NCBI GenBank assembly: GCA_024919215.1
Contig: CP103437.1
Coordinates: 620,001 to 684,000, forward strand
Length of the DNA: 64,000 nt
DNA from: Methylophilaceae bacterium LSUCC0665
GTDB taxonomy: Bacteria; Pseudomonadota; Gammaproteobacteria; Burkholderiales; Methylophilaceae
Direction: 5' to 3'
The notes below the pieces were generated by a model. That model did not search any database. It saw only the letters and a program-made list of their open reading frames with translations, and had not been told where the DNA came from. Below, piece by piece: positions 48,592 through 57,305 of this stretch (positions are counted from its first letter, which is position 1; the number at the start of each line of letters is the position of its first letter). Made by a program: the position numbers and the translations under genes.

Positions 48592-49928
48592 ATAATGATA
48601 TCAATAATGTCGATGTAATCATCATTGGAGCAGGAATTGCCGGTATTTCTTCAGCATATTACCTACAAAAACATTTTCCTGACCTCAAGTACATAATCAT
48701 TGAATCAAGAAGTGATCTTGGAGGCACTTGGGATCAGATGACTTTTCCTGGGGTGCGCTCCGACTCGGATATGTACACATATGGATACACATTCAACCCC
48801 TGGAAAGGTTCAATAATTGGAACAGGAAAAGATATTAAGCTGTATCAGAATGCTACTGCAGAAAAATTCAATATAAGAAAAAATATTTTATTTAATACTT
48901 CTGTTGAATCACTTGCATGGAAAAATAATCAATGGACAACTAAAACAAATAAAAAAAACTTTCAAAGCCAGTACGTTATTTGCTGTACTGGTTCCCGTGA
49001 TTATAGTCAGCCAAATTTTCCTAAATTTAAAGGAGAAAGCAAATTCAAAGGAGAGATTGTTCATACTCAGTCATGGGGAAATACAAAATTTAAGGGAAAA
49101 AATGTAGCTATCGTTGGAAGTGGTTGCACAGCAGTCACAATGACACCGGCAATAGTCAAGGAAGCAAAATCAGTCACTTTGATTCAACGAAGTCCTGCTT
49201 GGATTGTAAATGTAAATGGCAATGAAAAATCGAATAGGCTTTATAAAACTTTTGAAACATTGGTTGATTATGCTTTGAGTAGAATGTTCAAGAAAAGTTA
49301 TAAAAAGAAAGTTTTATCGAAGTACTCTAATTATTATAACGATACCAATATCCCATCATATGGTTATTGGAATCAGCGACCAGCCTGTAGTCTAAATAAT
49401 GATTATTTTGATGCTTTCAAATCAGACAAAGTCTCTGTAGAACATACAGGAATCAATAATTGGGAGAAGAATGGTATTAAGTTACAGAATGGTAAAACTA
49501 TTGGATGTGATCTTGCAATAATGGCGACAGGGCTTAATGCTCAATTGTTAGGTGGAATTAATATCTTTGTAAATGAGAAAAAAATTAATCTCAATAAAAC
49601 AAGCTGGTATAGAGGTATGATGTTTAGTAGCATCCCTAACCTTTTTGCTCATACAGGTTACATTAACTTTAGCTGGACTGCTAGATGTGAGTTAGTGAGT
49701 GAAAGGATATGCAAGACAATGAAATTCATGAAAAAAAATAAATTTACTTACTGTGAACCAAAATATATAGGTGAAAAATCTAAACCAGCGATAGAAGCAA
49801 ATTATGTCCTCAGGTCGATGGATAAATTCCCTAATAGAACATATAAATTCGATAACAGGAATTATTTAATGGAGTACATGAACTTTAAATGGGCGAAGAT
49901 AAACGACGGGGTGCTAACTTTCCACTAA
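48588..49928 (+). CDS. FAD-dependent monooxygenase, Baeyer-Villiger/FMO type
   Basis: A 446-residue class B flavoprotein monooxygenase. The FAD motif is VIIIGAGIAGISSAYYL, then ESRSDLGGTWDQM. The NADPH motif is VAIVGSGCTAVTMTP. Just before it, KFKGEIVHTQSWGN matches the FxGxxxHxxxW fingerprint of Baeyer-Villiger monooxygenases and FMOs. FPGVRSDSDMYTYGYTFNPW is typical of the CzcO/AlmA-like branch. It should use NADPH and O2 to oxidise a ketone, alkane or sulfur compound. The next gene, 17 nt away, is a homocysteine-forming enzyme, hinting at sulfur. The substrate is unknown. Confidence 0.88.
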   Translation: MNNDINNVDVIIIGAGIAGISSAYYLQKHFPDLKYIIIESRSDLGGTWDQMTFPGVRSDSDMYTYGYTFNPWKGSIIGTGKDIKLYQNATAEKFNIRKNILFNTSVESLAWKNNQWTTKTNKKNFQSQYVICCTGSRDYSQPNFPKFKGESKFKGEIVHTQSWGNTKFKGKNVAIVGSGCTAVTMTPAIVKEAKSVTLIQRSPAWIVNVNGNEKSNRLYKTFETLVDYALSRMFKKSYKKKVLSKYSNYYNDTNIPSYGYWNQRPACSLNNDYFDAFKSDKVSVEHTGINNWEKNGIKLQNGKTIGCDLAIMATGLNAQLLGGINIFVNEKKINLNKTSWYRGMMFSSIPNLFAHTGYINFSWTARCELVSERICKTMKFMKKNKFTYCEPKYIGEKSKPAIEANYVLRSMDKFPNRTYKFDNRNYLMEYMNFKWAKINDGVLTFH

Positions 49929-49945
49929 ACTAAGGATATAAACAC

Positions 49946-51223
49946 ATGAAACTTGAATCATTAGCTCTACATCATGGGTATGAGCCAGAACAAACTACCA
50001 AAGCAGCAAATACTCCCATATATCAAACATCGGGGTTCACTATTGATGATACGCAACATGGCGCCGACCTCTTTGATTTGAAAGTTGAAGGAAATATTTA
50101 TTCAAGAATCGGTAATCCAACAAATGCTGTTCTGGAGCAAAGAGTAGCTGCAATGGAGGGTGGTATTGCTGGGTTATCCTTAGCTTCAGGAATGTCAGCG
50201 ATTACTTACGCTGTGCAATGCATTGCAGGCCCAGGTGACAATATTATTAGCACCAACCAATTGTATGGTGGAACATATAATTGCTTCACCCATAGCTTCC
50301 CAAAACAAGGAATTACGGTAAAGATGGTGGATGGTGCAGATTTTAATGCCCTTGAGGAAGCCATCGATGAAAATACTAAAGCTTTGTATTGTGAATCTAT
50401 AGGCAACCCTTCTGGAATAATCATTGATATACAAAAATTTGCTGAGATTGCTAATAAATACGGTATTCCTCTTATTGTAGATAATACTGTAGCAACTCCT
50501 TACATATGCAGACCTATTGATTTTGGTGCCTCAATAGTTGTTCACTCTTTAACTAAATATATTGATGGTCATGGCTCTACAATTGGCGGCATGATTGTAG
50601 ATTCAGGAAAATTTGATTGGACGAAGGAACCAAAAAAATTTCCCATGCTGAATGACCCTGACCCCTCTTATCATGGTGTTGTTTATACTAAAGAATTCAA
50701 AGAGGCTGCATTCATTGCCTGTTGCCGAGTTGTTCCTTTAAGAGAAACAGGTGCATGCTTGTCGCCACACAGTGCTTTCTTAATAATGCTTGGGCTTGAA
50801 TCTTTAGGTGTCAGAATGGAGCGACATTGTGAAAATGCGCTTACACTGGCTAAATACTTAGAAAATCATGATCGTGTGGAGTGGGTTAACTATGCCGCCC
50901 TTCCAAATGATAAATATAACAATGTATGTCAAAAAATAACTGGGGGGAAAGCGTCAGGTATTATTAGTTTTGGTATCAAAGGTGGGATGAAGGCAGCAAC
51001 AAAATTTATTGATGCTCTTCAAATGATTCTAAGAGTGTTAAGCATGGGAGATGCAAAATCTCTCGCATGTCACCCCGCCTCCACCCTTCATCGTCAGTTA
51101 AGTCCGGAACAACTGGCATTAGCAGGTGTTAGTGAGGATATGATAAGGATATCGGTTGGTATTGAGCACATCGATGACATAATTGCTGATGTGGAGCAGG
51201 CTATTCAAGCTTCTAAAATATAA
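49946..51223 (+). CDS. metY: O-acetylhomoserine sulfhydrylase (aminocarboxypropyltransferase)
   Basis: A 425-residue Cys/Met-metabolism PLP enzyme. ANTPIYQTSGFTIDDTQHGA at the N terminus, YSRIGNPTNAVLEQRVAAME, and the PLP lysine in VVHSLTKYIDGHGSTIGG. The insert around residues 225-250 and the length mark it as the MetY-type O-acetylhomoserine (thiol)-lyase rather than MetB, MetC or MetZ. It makes homocysteine from O-acetylhomoserine and sulfide, or methionine from methanethiol. TAAGGA precedes the ATG. It follows the FAD monooxygenase in one unit and converges with the pentapeptide gene. Confidence 0.92.
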   Translation: MKLESLALHHGYEPEQTTKAANTPIYQTSGFTIDDTQHGADLFDLKVEGNIYSRIGNPTNAVLEQRVAAMEGGIAGLSLASGMSAITYAVQCIAGPGDNIISTNQLYGGTYNCFTHSFPKQGITVKMVDGADFNALEEAIDENTKALYCESIGNPSGIIIDIQKFAEIANKYGIPLIVDNTVATPYICRPIDFGASIVVHSLTKYIDGHGSTIGGMIVDSGKFDWTKEPKKFPMLNDPDPSYHGVVYTKEFKEAAFIACCRVVPLRETGACLSPHSAFLIMLGLESLGVRMERHCENALTLAKYLENHDRVEWVNYAALPNDKYNNVCQKITGGKASGIISFGIKGGMKAATKFIDALQMILRVLSMGDAKSLACHPASTLHRQLSPEQLALAGVSEDMIRISVGIEHIDDIIADVEQAIQASKI

Positions 51224-51232
51224 GCTAGTTAA

Positions 51233-52171
51233 TTATCGACAATTTATACACTTTCCTTCGGTCTTGTCCCAATTTTTTACTGTATCAAGACCGACCACAT
51301 CTTTAAAATTAGCATTATTTATTTCAGCTGCATTTAAATCAGCGCCGGTCAAATCAGCACCGGTCAAATCAGCTTGAATTAATTCAGCCCTATTTAAATT
51401 GGTATTTTTTAGATTTGCTCCTTTTAAATTAGCAAATTTAAAACTCGCTATATTCAAATTAGTATTTTCAAAATTAGTATTTTCAAAATTTCCACCAGTT
51501 GAATCAAACTTCATCTGTCCCATCGGTTGATTGCCAACATCTAAACCTAAATCAGCATCTGATACATCGGCACCTGACATATCAACTTTTCCAAGCGTGC
51601 CTATCAATCTAACACCTTTTAAAATAGCATTACGAAAACTTGTATTACCAAAAATAGGTTGAAATATAGTTGCCATCGAAAGATTAGCTCCATTAAAATT
51701 TGCCTCCTCTAATCGAGCTAAATTGAGATACGCTCTTTGTAAATTTGCACCAGATAAGTTTGCTCCCCTTAAGTCGGCTCCAAAGAAGCTAATATTGACC
51801 ATTTTACAATGTGTTAAGTCTTTCTGACTCAAATTTAAATACCCAAGATCAAGATTGGATAAGTCACATTCGGGGTCATTATTCAATATATCGTCGACCT
51901 CTTCTTGAGTTATTTTTTTTCGATCATCATTGAATGTCGTTGAAAAAAATACCTCAGCTTTTTGAATCACCTCTTGAGGATTTTCAAGGAATATTTCTTT
52001 ACCAGATTGATTACCGAAGCAATAAGTTTTGCCTCCAACCACCTCGCTAACTGAACAATCTGTAGCCTGGAAATTACCTTCAGAGAGACTTGTTGCGCAG
52101 AAGTTATTAAATTCTTCACCGTAAACTGAAAGATTAAATGTGATGAGTATCGTGATAAAAATTTTTTTCAT
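51233..52171 (-). CDS. Exported pentapeptide-repeat protein
   Basis: A 312-residue protein with a signal peptide (FITILITFNLSVYG). An N-terminal domain of about 95 residues contains SEVVGGKTYCFGN and NPQEVIQKAEVFF and has no repeat. From LSNLDLGYLNLSQKDLTHCK on, it is built of A(D/N)LxX pentapeptides such as ADLRGANLSGANLQRAYLN, running to about residue 295, and ends in a KCINCR tail. Pentapeptide repeats fold as a square beta-helix. Most known ones are cytoplasmic; this one is exported. Its role is unknown. Confidence 0.88.
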   Translation of the reverse strand: MKKIFITILITFNLSVYGEEFNNFCATSLSEGNFQATDCSVSEVVGGKTYCFGNQSGKEIFLENPQEVIQKAEVFFSTTFNDDRKKITQEEVDDILNNDPECDLSNLDLGYLNLSQKDLTHCKMVNISFFGADLRGANLSGANLQRAYLNLARLEEANFNGANLSMATIFQPIFGNTSFRNAILKGVRLIGTLGKVDMSGADVSDADLGLDVGNQPMGQMKFDSTGGNFENTNFENTNLNIASFKFANLKGANLKNTNLNRAELIQADLTGADLTGADLNAAEINNANFKDVVGLDTVKNWDKTEGKCINCR

Positions 52172-52254
52172 AATGATAAATTAACATTATTTGAACATTT
52201 TTTCTAAATATAAATAAATTACCCATTTTTATTTAAGGGAGTAACATAAATGAT

Positions 52255-52470
52255 ATGAAAGATGCTTACTTAAACATAAGTGAGATCGCACATTCGCTCA
52301 AAATTGACCATAAAACACTTATGCAATGGGTTGATGCTGGCAAATTTCCCCCACCAAAAAAAATAATCAATGATCGCTTTACCATTTGGAGTTACGCCGT
52401 TATCGAAAAATGGATTTCAGAACAAAAAGAGCAGCAGGATTGGTTTAATGATATTGATCCAGATTCTTAA
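52255..52470 (+). CDS. AlpA-like small helix-turn-helix regulator
   Basis: A 71-residue winged helix-turn-helix protein of the AlpA/MerR-like excisionase type: YLNISEIAHSLKIDHKTLMQ forms the HTH, followed by the wing KFPPPKKIINDRFTIW and helix AVIEKWISEQ. Such proteins serve as phage or island regulators and directionality factors, and they also occur as chromosomal regulators. It diverges from the pentapeptide gene across 83 bp and converges with the PAP2 gene. It lies 4 kb from the tRNA-Ala island, so a link is only a possibility. Confidence 0.8.
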   Translation: MKDAYLNISEIAHSLKIDHKTLMQWVDAGKFPPPKKIINDRFTIWSYAVIEKWISEQKEQQDWFNDIDPDS

Positions 52471-52492
52471 AGGTCTTGCTGTGAAATAGAGC

Positions 52493-53161
52493 TTAAATTT
52501 TATTATTCTTATTGTAAAAAATCGTCTTGAGAATAGTGAGAATGAAGTGCCCAATTATAATTGAATAGATAATATGTGTAACAAAATGAGCTCCTCGCAA
52601 AACCTGCACGCTTGATACTGTAAAAATCAATAAATAGGTAAAAAACCATACTTGAGTTTTCATTTTTTTAACGAATAATATTGATAAAATCCAAATAAAA
52701 GACGAAGCATGAGCTGATGGCGAACATTGTCCATTGCTCCAATTCATTGGAATAGAGTCTAATATTCTTAAATATAGGCTTTCACCGCCATAAATAATCA
52801 ACTCCCTAGGACAGTGCATTGCTGATAACTCCCTGCTCCACCAAATAGCGAATGGAATAAGGATTGAGGCTATAGAAATAAATAATAAATCCCGAGTCGT
52901 GAACCAGTTTTGATAAAAATTTTTATTAAACAAGACTGATGTAACTAATGCAATCCATATCGATATGGCAAACAATATGGATAAATATTTTGGATAATCA
53001 TGCAAGATGATTCCTAACGACTTGTTTGCACCTTGGAGTATGAATTGATTTTGATTGGGATTAAAAAAAAGGTCAGAAAAAAAAAGATCAAAATCAGTGT
53101 ATTGACTTAATAATGCTACAAATAAAAAAATACCTAACAATGACCCAATTGATTTCAGCAT
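52493..53161 (-). CDS. PAP2-family membrane phosphatase
   Basis: A 222-residue protein with about six membrane segments. The PAP2 active-site motifs are present: CPRELIIYGGESLYL region upstream, QCSPSAHASSFIWIL with the catalytic PSxH serine-histidine, and LRGAHFVTHIIYSI with the second histidine. Enzymes of this type dephosphorylate undecaprenyl diphosphate or lipid A (LpxE, LpxF, LpxT-like). It follows directly after the stop of the phosphoethanolamine transferase gene, with no base between. The pairing suggests lipid A phosphate handling at the outer face of the inner membrane. Confidence 0.87.
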   Translation of the reverse strand: MLKSIGSLLGIFLFVALLSQYTDFDLFFSDLFFNPNQNQFILQGANKSLGIILHDYPKYLSILFAISIWIALVTSVLFNKNFYQNWFTTRDLLFISIASILIPFAIWWSRELSAMHCPRELIIYGGESLYLRILDSIPMNWSNGQCSPSAHASSFIWILSILFVKKMKTQVWFFTYLLIFTVSSVQVLRGAHFVTHIIYSIIIGHFILTILKTIFYNKNNKI

Positions 53162-54784
53162 TTAATCTCCTAGAGTGATCATGGAACCTTCAGCATTCAT
53201 ATATGCGTTTGTCTTAACTTCCGTCAATCTTAATAATGTATCGCTTATATCGTAATGAGTATATGCCTCATCTTTTAAAGTAAATGTTGCTTCATAATCA
53301 ACATCACTACTCCCCTCAGGGGCCCATAAGAATACCGGGACATGCGTTTGTTCTTTGGGAGCTATGGCTTTTGGCAAACCGTGAAGATATATTCCATTCT
53401 CACCTAACGATTCCCCATGGTCAGAAACATACAACAAGGTGACTTCATATGTATCGGTAAATTTTTCTAATTCTTTTATTAATGTACTAAGAAAATAATC
53501 CGTGTAAAGAATGGAATTATCATAAGCATTATTGATTTCCTCATTAGAGCATTTGGTGATGTCATCCACGTTACATGCTGGTATAAATTTTTCAAATTCC
53601 TCTGGGTATCTCTTATGGTAAGCTGGCCCATGACTGCCCATTTGATGCAAAATAATTAAATTATCCACTTTTGGATTTAAGACCTTGCTAATTTCATTGA
53701 TCATCCCGACGTCCCTACATTCTTCATCACAAATACTATTATTTTCATTCGTTTTAAAGCTTCTATAGTTGACACGATCTGCAACATGTTTGCTATCTGA
53801 ATTATTATCAAACCAATGAATATTGACATCTTCAACTGGCATGACATCAAGAACATTTGCCTTATATTGTGACGTAGAAGCCTTGAAGCTTTTAGAGTCT
53901 TGAAGAGCAAACATGCAAGGAACAGAAACAGCTGTTGATGTTCCGCAGGCAGTAAAATTCGAATAGGAAATTAAATTTTTTACTTTTTTTAAGTTTGGAG
54001 TTGTGTCTCGCTCATAACCATTAATTCCAAACCGATCATATCTTGCTGTTTCGCCAACCACCAAAACAATTAATTCTTCTCGCTCATGATGCTCATTCAA
54101 TTCTGCGATCTGTGAATAATATTTACCATCATCAAAATTTTTATTTATAAGAAAAGTTTCACTTGAAAATTTTAATAAATTAAACAAACCATACCCAGGG
54201 TTATTGAGATATCTAACCTCCTTGTGTTCTCTTAAAAAATCAGACATATCTTTGGATAATGTCCAGCTTATGGATAATAAAATTACTAATGATAAAAGAA
54301 TAAAATACAACCTACTAGTTAAAACTGATGTGTAAGATTTGGATGGAAATAAATTAAATCGGTTAATAACAATGATAATTAAAATAAAAAACATTAACAG
54401 GGAGCTGGCCGAGGAAAAGTTTATTAAATCTGATGCTTCATTAATATTAGTTTGAAATATGTTTCTCCACATACCAACATCAAAAATGGTCCCAAATTTG
54501 AATAAGAACAAATTAAATATACCGCTACTAATAACAACTATAAGAACCGTGTATTTTGTTGGAATAAAAAGATTGATAAAGGAAATAAATACAAGATGTA
54601 ACAAAAAGAAAAAAACATATAGCCAAATCTGAAAAATAAAATTTGAATCTGCAAAACTTTGATGAATTGTTAGAAACAAATGGTAATTTCCTGCTAGAAA
54701 TGTTACCAATAAAAACCACAGAAAATTGCGATTATTTCTGAATGGCTGAATACTAATGTTTATTAAATGTTTGATCGGTACCAT
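53162..54784 (-). CDS. eptA: EptA-like phosphoethanolamine transferase
   Basis: A 540-residue protein with five N-terminal membrane helices and a periplasmic alkaline-phosphatase-fold domain. Active-site landmarks are LVVGETARYDRFGINGYE, the threonine nucleophile region ACGTSTAVSVPCMF, LHQMGSHGPAYHKRYPEEF and YVSDHGESLGENGIYLHGLP. It contains paired cysteines typical of EptA. It should add phosphoethanolamine to lipid A, which lowers negative charge and can confer cationic peptide resistance. It overlaps the upstream transferase gene by 32 nt. Confidence 0.88.
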   Translation of the reverse strand: MVPIKHLINISIQPFRNNRNFLWFLLVTFLAGNYHLFLTIHQSFADSNFIFQIWLYVFFFLLHLVFISFINLFIPTKYTVLIVVISSGIFNLFLFKFGTIFDVGMWRNIFQTNINEASDLINFSSASSLLMFFILIIIVINRFNLFPSKSYTSVLTSRLYFILLSLVILLSISWTLSKDMSDFLREHKEVRYLNNPGYGLFNLLKFSSETFLINKNFDDGKYYSQIAELNEHHEREELIVLVVGETARYDRFGINGYERDTTPNLKKVKNLISYSNFTACGTSTAVSVPCMFALQDSKSFKASTSQYKANVLDVMPVEDVNIHWFDNNSDSKHVADRVNYRSFKTNENNSICDEECRDVGMINEISKVLNPKVDNLIILHQMGSHGPAYHKRYPEEFEKFIPACNVDDITKCSNEEINNAYDNSILYTDYFLSTLIKELEKFTDTYEVTLLYVSDHGESLGENGIYLHGLPKAIAPKEQTHVPVFLWAPEGSSDVDYEATFTLKDEAYTHYDISDTLLRLTEVKTNAYMNAEGSMITLGD

Positions 54785-56429
54785 CTAATTTTTCGAGTTT
54801 CTTTGAATAGGGATCGCCAACAATAATACTATCTTGCAGAAAATTATCACTGAATAAACTCTCATGCGATAAGAATTTGTCATACCTTATATCTAGAAAA
54901 TCGGTATAGCTATAAATAAAATCTGAATTATTGTATTGACGAATAAACATTGAAGGATTATTAAATTTTGATTTTAATTTTTCGTTATCGCCAACCCAAA
55001 AAAGGAATGGAATTGCATACATGCCTAATGTAGGTGTTGCCTCATTTCTTCCCTGAAATTGATGGTCGCCTACATCATAGACCTCTTCGCCGTGGTCAGA
55101 AAAATAAACCAGGCTGCTATTCTCTATTTTGGCTGATTTCAGCATATCAATTAACTCATACACAACATAATCATTATATAAAACGGCATTGTCATAATGA
55201 TTGATTCGTTCCACTTTATCTTTTGGGATTTTATTATCTAGTGATGAATCATCATTAAAGTTTTTAAAAGTCTCAGGATATCGATATTTATAGCTCATAT
55301 GGGTCCCTATCAGGTGAACAAAGATAATCTTTTTCTCATCTTGTTTACTCAGCAACTCTTGATATGGTTTAAATACTTTTTCATCAAAACTATAAGAGTT
55401 TTGGCTTCTTGCATTATTTAGAAAGAACTGTTTATCAGTTTGTTTAGCAAATGATGTCAACATGGTATTTCGAGTCGTTAATGTTTGCTGATTAGATATC
55501 CAATAAAGCTTATACCCGGCTTGTTTTAAAATTGACATCAATGAAGGTTGAGTCTTATATAGGTCTGGATTAGATTGATCAGCGAAGGTAAGAACCTGCT
55601 CAAGACTTTCAATGGTATTGGGCCGGGATGAAAAGACATTGGTAAATACTTCTAGCTCACTCTTGATGGACTCAAGCTTGGGGTTTGTTTTTCTTTTATA
55701 CCCATATAAAGACATGTGTAACCTAGAAGTTGACTCGCCAATGACAACAACATGGGTCGCAGGTGTTTTGACTTCATCAACAATCAAACCACTAACGGTT
55801 TGATTTTGATTTAATTCATTGAGGTTTTTTTCAACCACTTCAATCTCACGCTGATAATCTATATATGCGCCAATCAATTGATACGGCGATGCCACTGACA
55901 TATGTCGATGAACATTTGCCGTAAAAGCATCAAAGGATCCTCTTTTAACCCACCTTTTAGTCGGAGCAGTAAAAACTAAGGCCAAAATAATTGCAGCAAG
56001 AATTAGTTTTCTTTTATTAGATATGTCAAAATTTTTCACCCCCTTCCAAAAATAGAAACAGGCAATTAAGTAAACAATAATTAGAACAAACACACTCAAA
56101 GAGAAATAGTTTTGCAGATACTCTTTAGACTCCGCTATATTTGATTCGAAGATTATAAAAAATAAGCTTTGTGTTAATTCCTGTTTGTATATAATCGCAT
56201 AAAAGACGCCAGGAAGTGCGAGCAACACAAACAGTATTCCCATGTATAAAGTTATTTTTTTGGCCTTATTTGGAAAAATAATAACTGGCATTGTCCACAA
56301 TAGAGAGATGGCAGCAATATCCTTGAGAGCCTCAAAATTAGAATAATGAAAAAAGGATAAATATATCTGTGCTGCACCCGTGATAAATACAAAAAACAGG
56401 TAGCTATATAATAATCTGGTATTCAACAA
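54753..56429 (-). CDS. Second phosphoethanolamine transferase, CptA/EptC-like
   Basis: A 558-residue sulfatase-family transferase with five membrane helices, then a periplasmic catalytic domain: VVIGESTSRLHMSLYGYKRK with the metal glutamate, SSRPNTIESLEQVLTF with the threonine nucleophile, FVHLIGTHMSYKYRYPETF and YFSDHGEEVYDVGDHQ. It lacks the EptA-style cysteine in the nucleophile loop, and the NTIESLEQ pattern is closer to CptA/EptC, which modifies LPS core heptose. The precise acceptor is inference. It leads the three-gene envelope-modification operon. Confidence 0.85.
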   Translation of the reverse strand: MLNTRLLYSYLFFVFITGAAQIYLSFFHYSNFEALKDIAAISLLWTMPVIIFPNKAKKITLYMGILFVLLALPGVFYAIIYKQELTQSLFFIIFESNIAESKEYLQNYFSLSVFVLIIVYLIACFYFWKGVKNFDISNKRKLILAAIILALVFTAPTKRWVKRGSFDAFTANVHRHMSVASPYQLIGAYIDYQREIEVVEKNLNELNQNQTVSGLIVDEVKTPATHVVVIGESTSRLHMSLYGYKRKTNPKLESIKSELEVFTNVFSSRPNTIESLEQVLTFADQSNPDLYKTQPSLMSILKQAGYKLYWISNQQTLTTRNTMLTSFAKQTDKQFFLNNARSQNSYSFDEKVFKPYQELLSKQDEKKIIFVHLIGTHMSYKYRYPETFKNFNDDSSLDNKIPKDKVERINHYDNAVLYNDYVVYELIDMLKSAKIENSSLVYFSDHGEEVYDVGDHQFQGRNEATPTLGMYAIPFLFWVGDNEKLKSKFNNPSMFIRQYNNSDFIYSYTDFLDIRYDKFLSHESLFSDNFLQDSIIVGDPYSKKLEKLDGTDQTFNKH

Positions 56430-56485
56430 ATCCCCCTCCCAAGAAGACCTAACAGAGGATAATAACAGAAAAATTATGTTTTTTT

Positions 56486-56665
56486 TTAAAAGCCTTTAGA
56501 CTTAAAAAATAAATAAAAAAGGATTCCAAGCAGACAAATGGGTAGAGCTAAAATAAATGATTCTTTCGGTGTATTAAAAATACTTTTTAATGCTTCGCGG
56601 TAATAAAAACCAACCATCAATAAGATTAAAAAAAGACCTAAAATGCGAGCAAAATCTGACTCCAT
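56486..56665 (-). CDS. Small two-helix membrane protein of unknown function
   Basis: A 59-residue protein with two hydrophobic segments, LGLFLILLMVGFYY and LALPICLLGILFYLFF, joined by a short polar loop with FNTPKESF. I start at the ATG at 56665, 2 nt after the stop of the previous gene; a TTG at 56671 would overlap it. Co-transcription with the 183-residue gene upstream is likely. No family is recognised. Confidence 0.6.
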   Translation of the reverse strand: MESDFARILGLFLILLMVGFYYREALKSIFNTPKESFILALPICLLGILFYLFFKSKGF

Positions 56666-56667
56666 AA

Positions 56668-57219
56668 TCAATTGAGTCGTTTATCAGTGTTTCTAGCTTG
56701 CTTGAGAAGAATGTTTTCCATCTCAGTCTCTTTAGCGCTTCTTTCCTTCCAGGAGATAGCTTTTGATGTGGCATAGTGACCCTTGTATTCCTCTTTAATT
56801 AACTTGTTATACTTCCACCCCTCAATCAGCTTCTCATTCCCCTTGCTGTCACTCCAAGAGATTTTTGTGGTGGTTGGCATAATGTCATAGTAATCAGCAG
56901 GAATCTCCACCACATCATAGCCAATCGAATTAAGTTTACATATTAGATCTTCCGCTCCAACATTGGATTCAAGGATCTCATCTTCAGTAAGCTGAAAAGC
57001 TTCAATCTCAGGATAGGTTTTGGCCAGATAGATTTGCAAAGGTGAGCCTTTAGGGATAACAACACGATAAATTAACTCGCCATTAACTTCCTTCGTAAAA
57101 AAATCCCAGTAGCTAACTGAACCTCTATGCCATATCTCCTCTGCCGAAGCCTTGATCACAATACCGTGTTTTTCCAGACTTTCATCTTCATCATCAAATA
57201 AATTAAAATCTTCTGACAT
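56668..57219 (-). CDS. Acidic cytoplasmic protein of unknown function
   Basis: A 183-residue protein without signal peptide. It begins with a very acidic stretch (MSEDFNLFDDEDESLEK), followed by a mixed domain with SAEEIWHRGSVSYWDFF, VVIPKGSPLQIYLAKTYPEI and WSDSKGNEKLIEGWKYNKL, and a charged C-terminal helix. I do not recognise a domain. It is followed directly by the small membrane protein, so the two may form a unit. Confidence 0.7.
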   Translation of the reverse strand: MSEDFNLFDDEDESLEKHGIVIKASAEEIWHRGSVSYWDFFTKEVNGELIYRVVIPKGSPLQIYLAKTYPEIEAFQLTEDEILESNVGAEDLICKLNSIGYDVVEIPADYYDIMPTTTKISWSDSKGNEKLIEGWKYNKLIKEEYKGHYATSKAISWKERSAKETEMENILLKQARNTDKRLN

Positions 57220-57305
57220 ATGTATATCCCAAATTGAATGCTATGAATGATTAGTGAATGCTTTAAAAGTTGCCTATTCTTCCAAATAATTGCTAGTTTG
57301 TCGAA

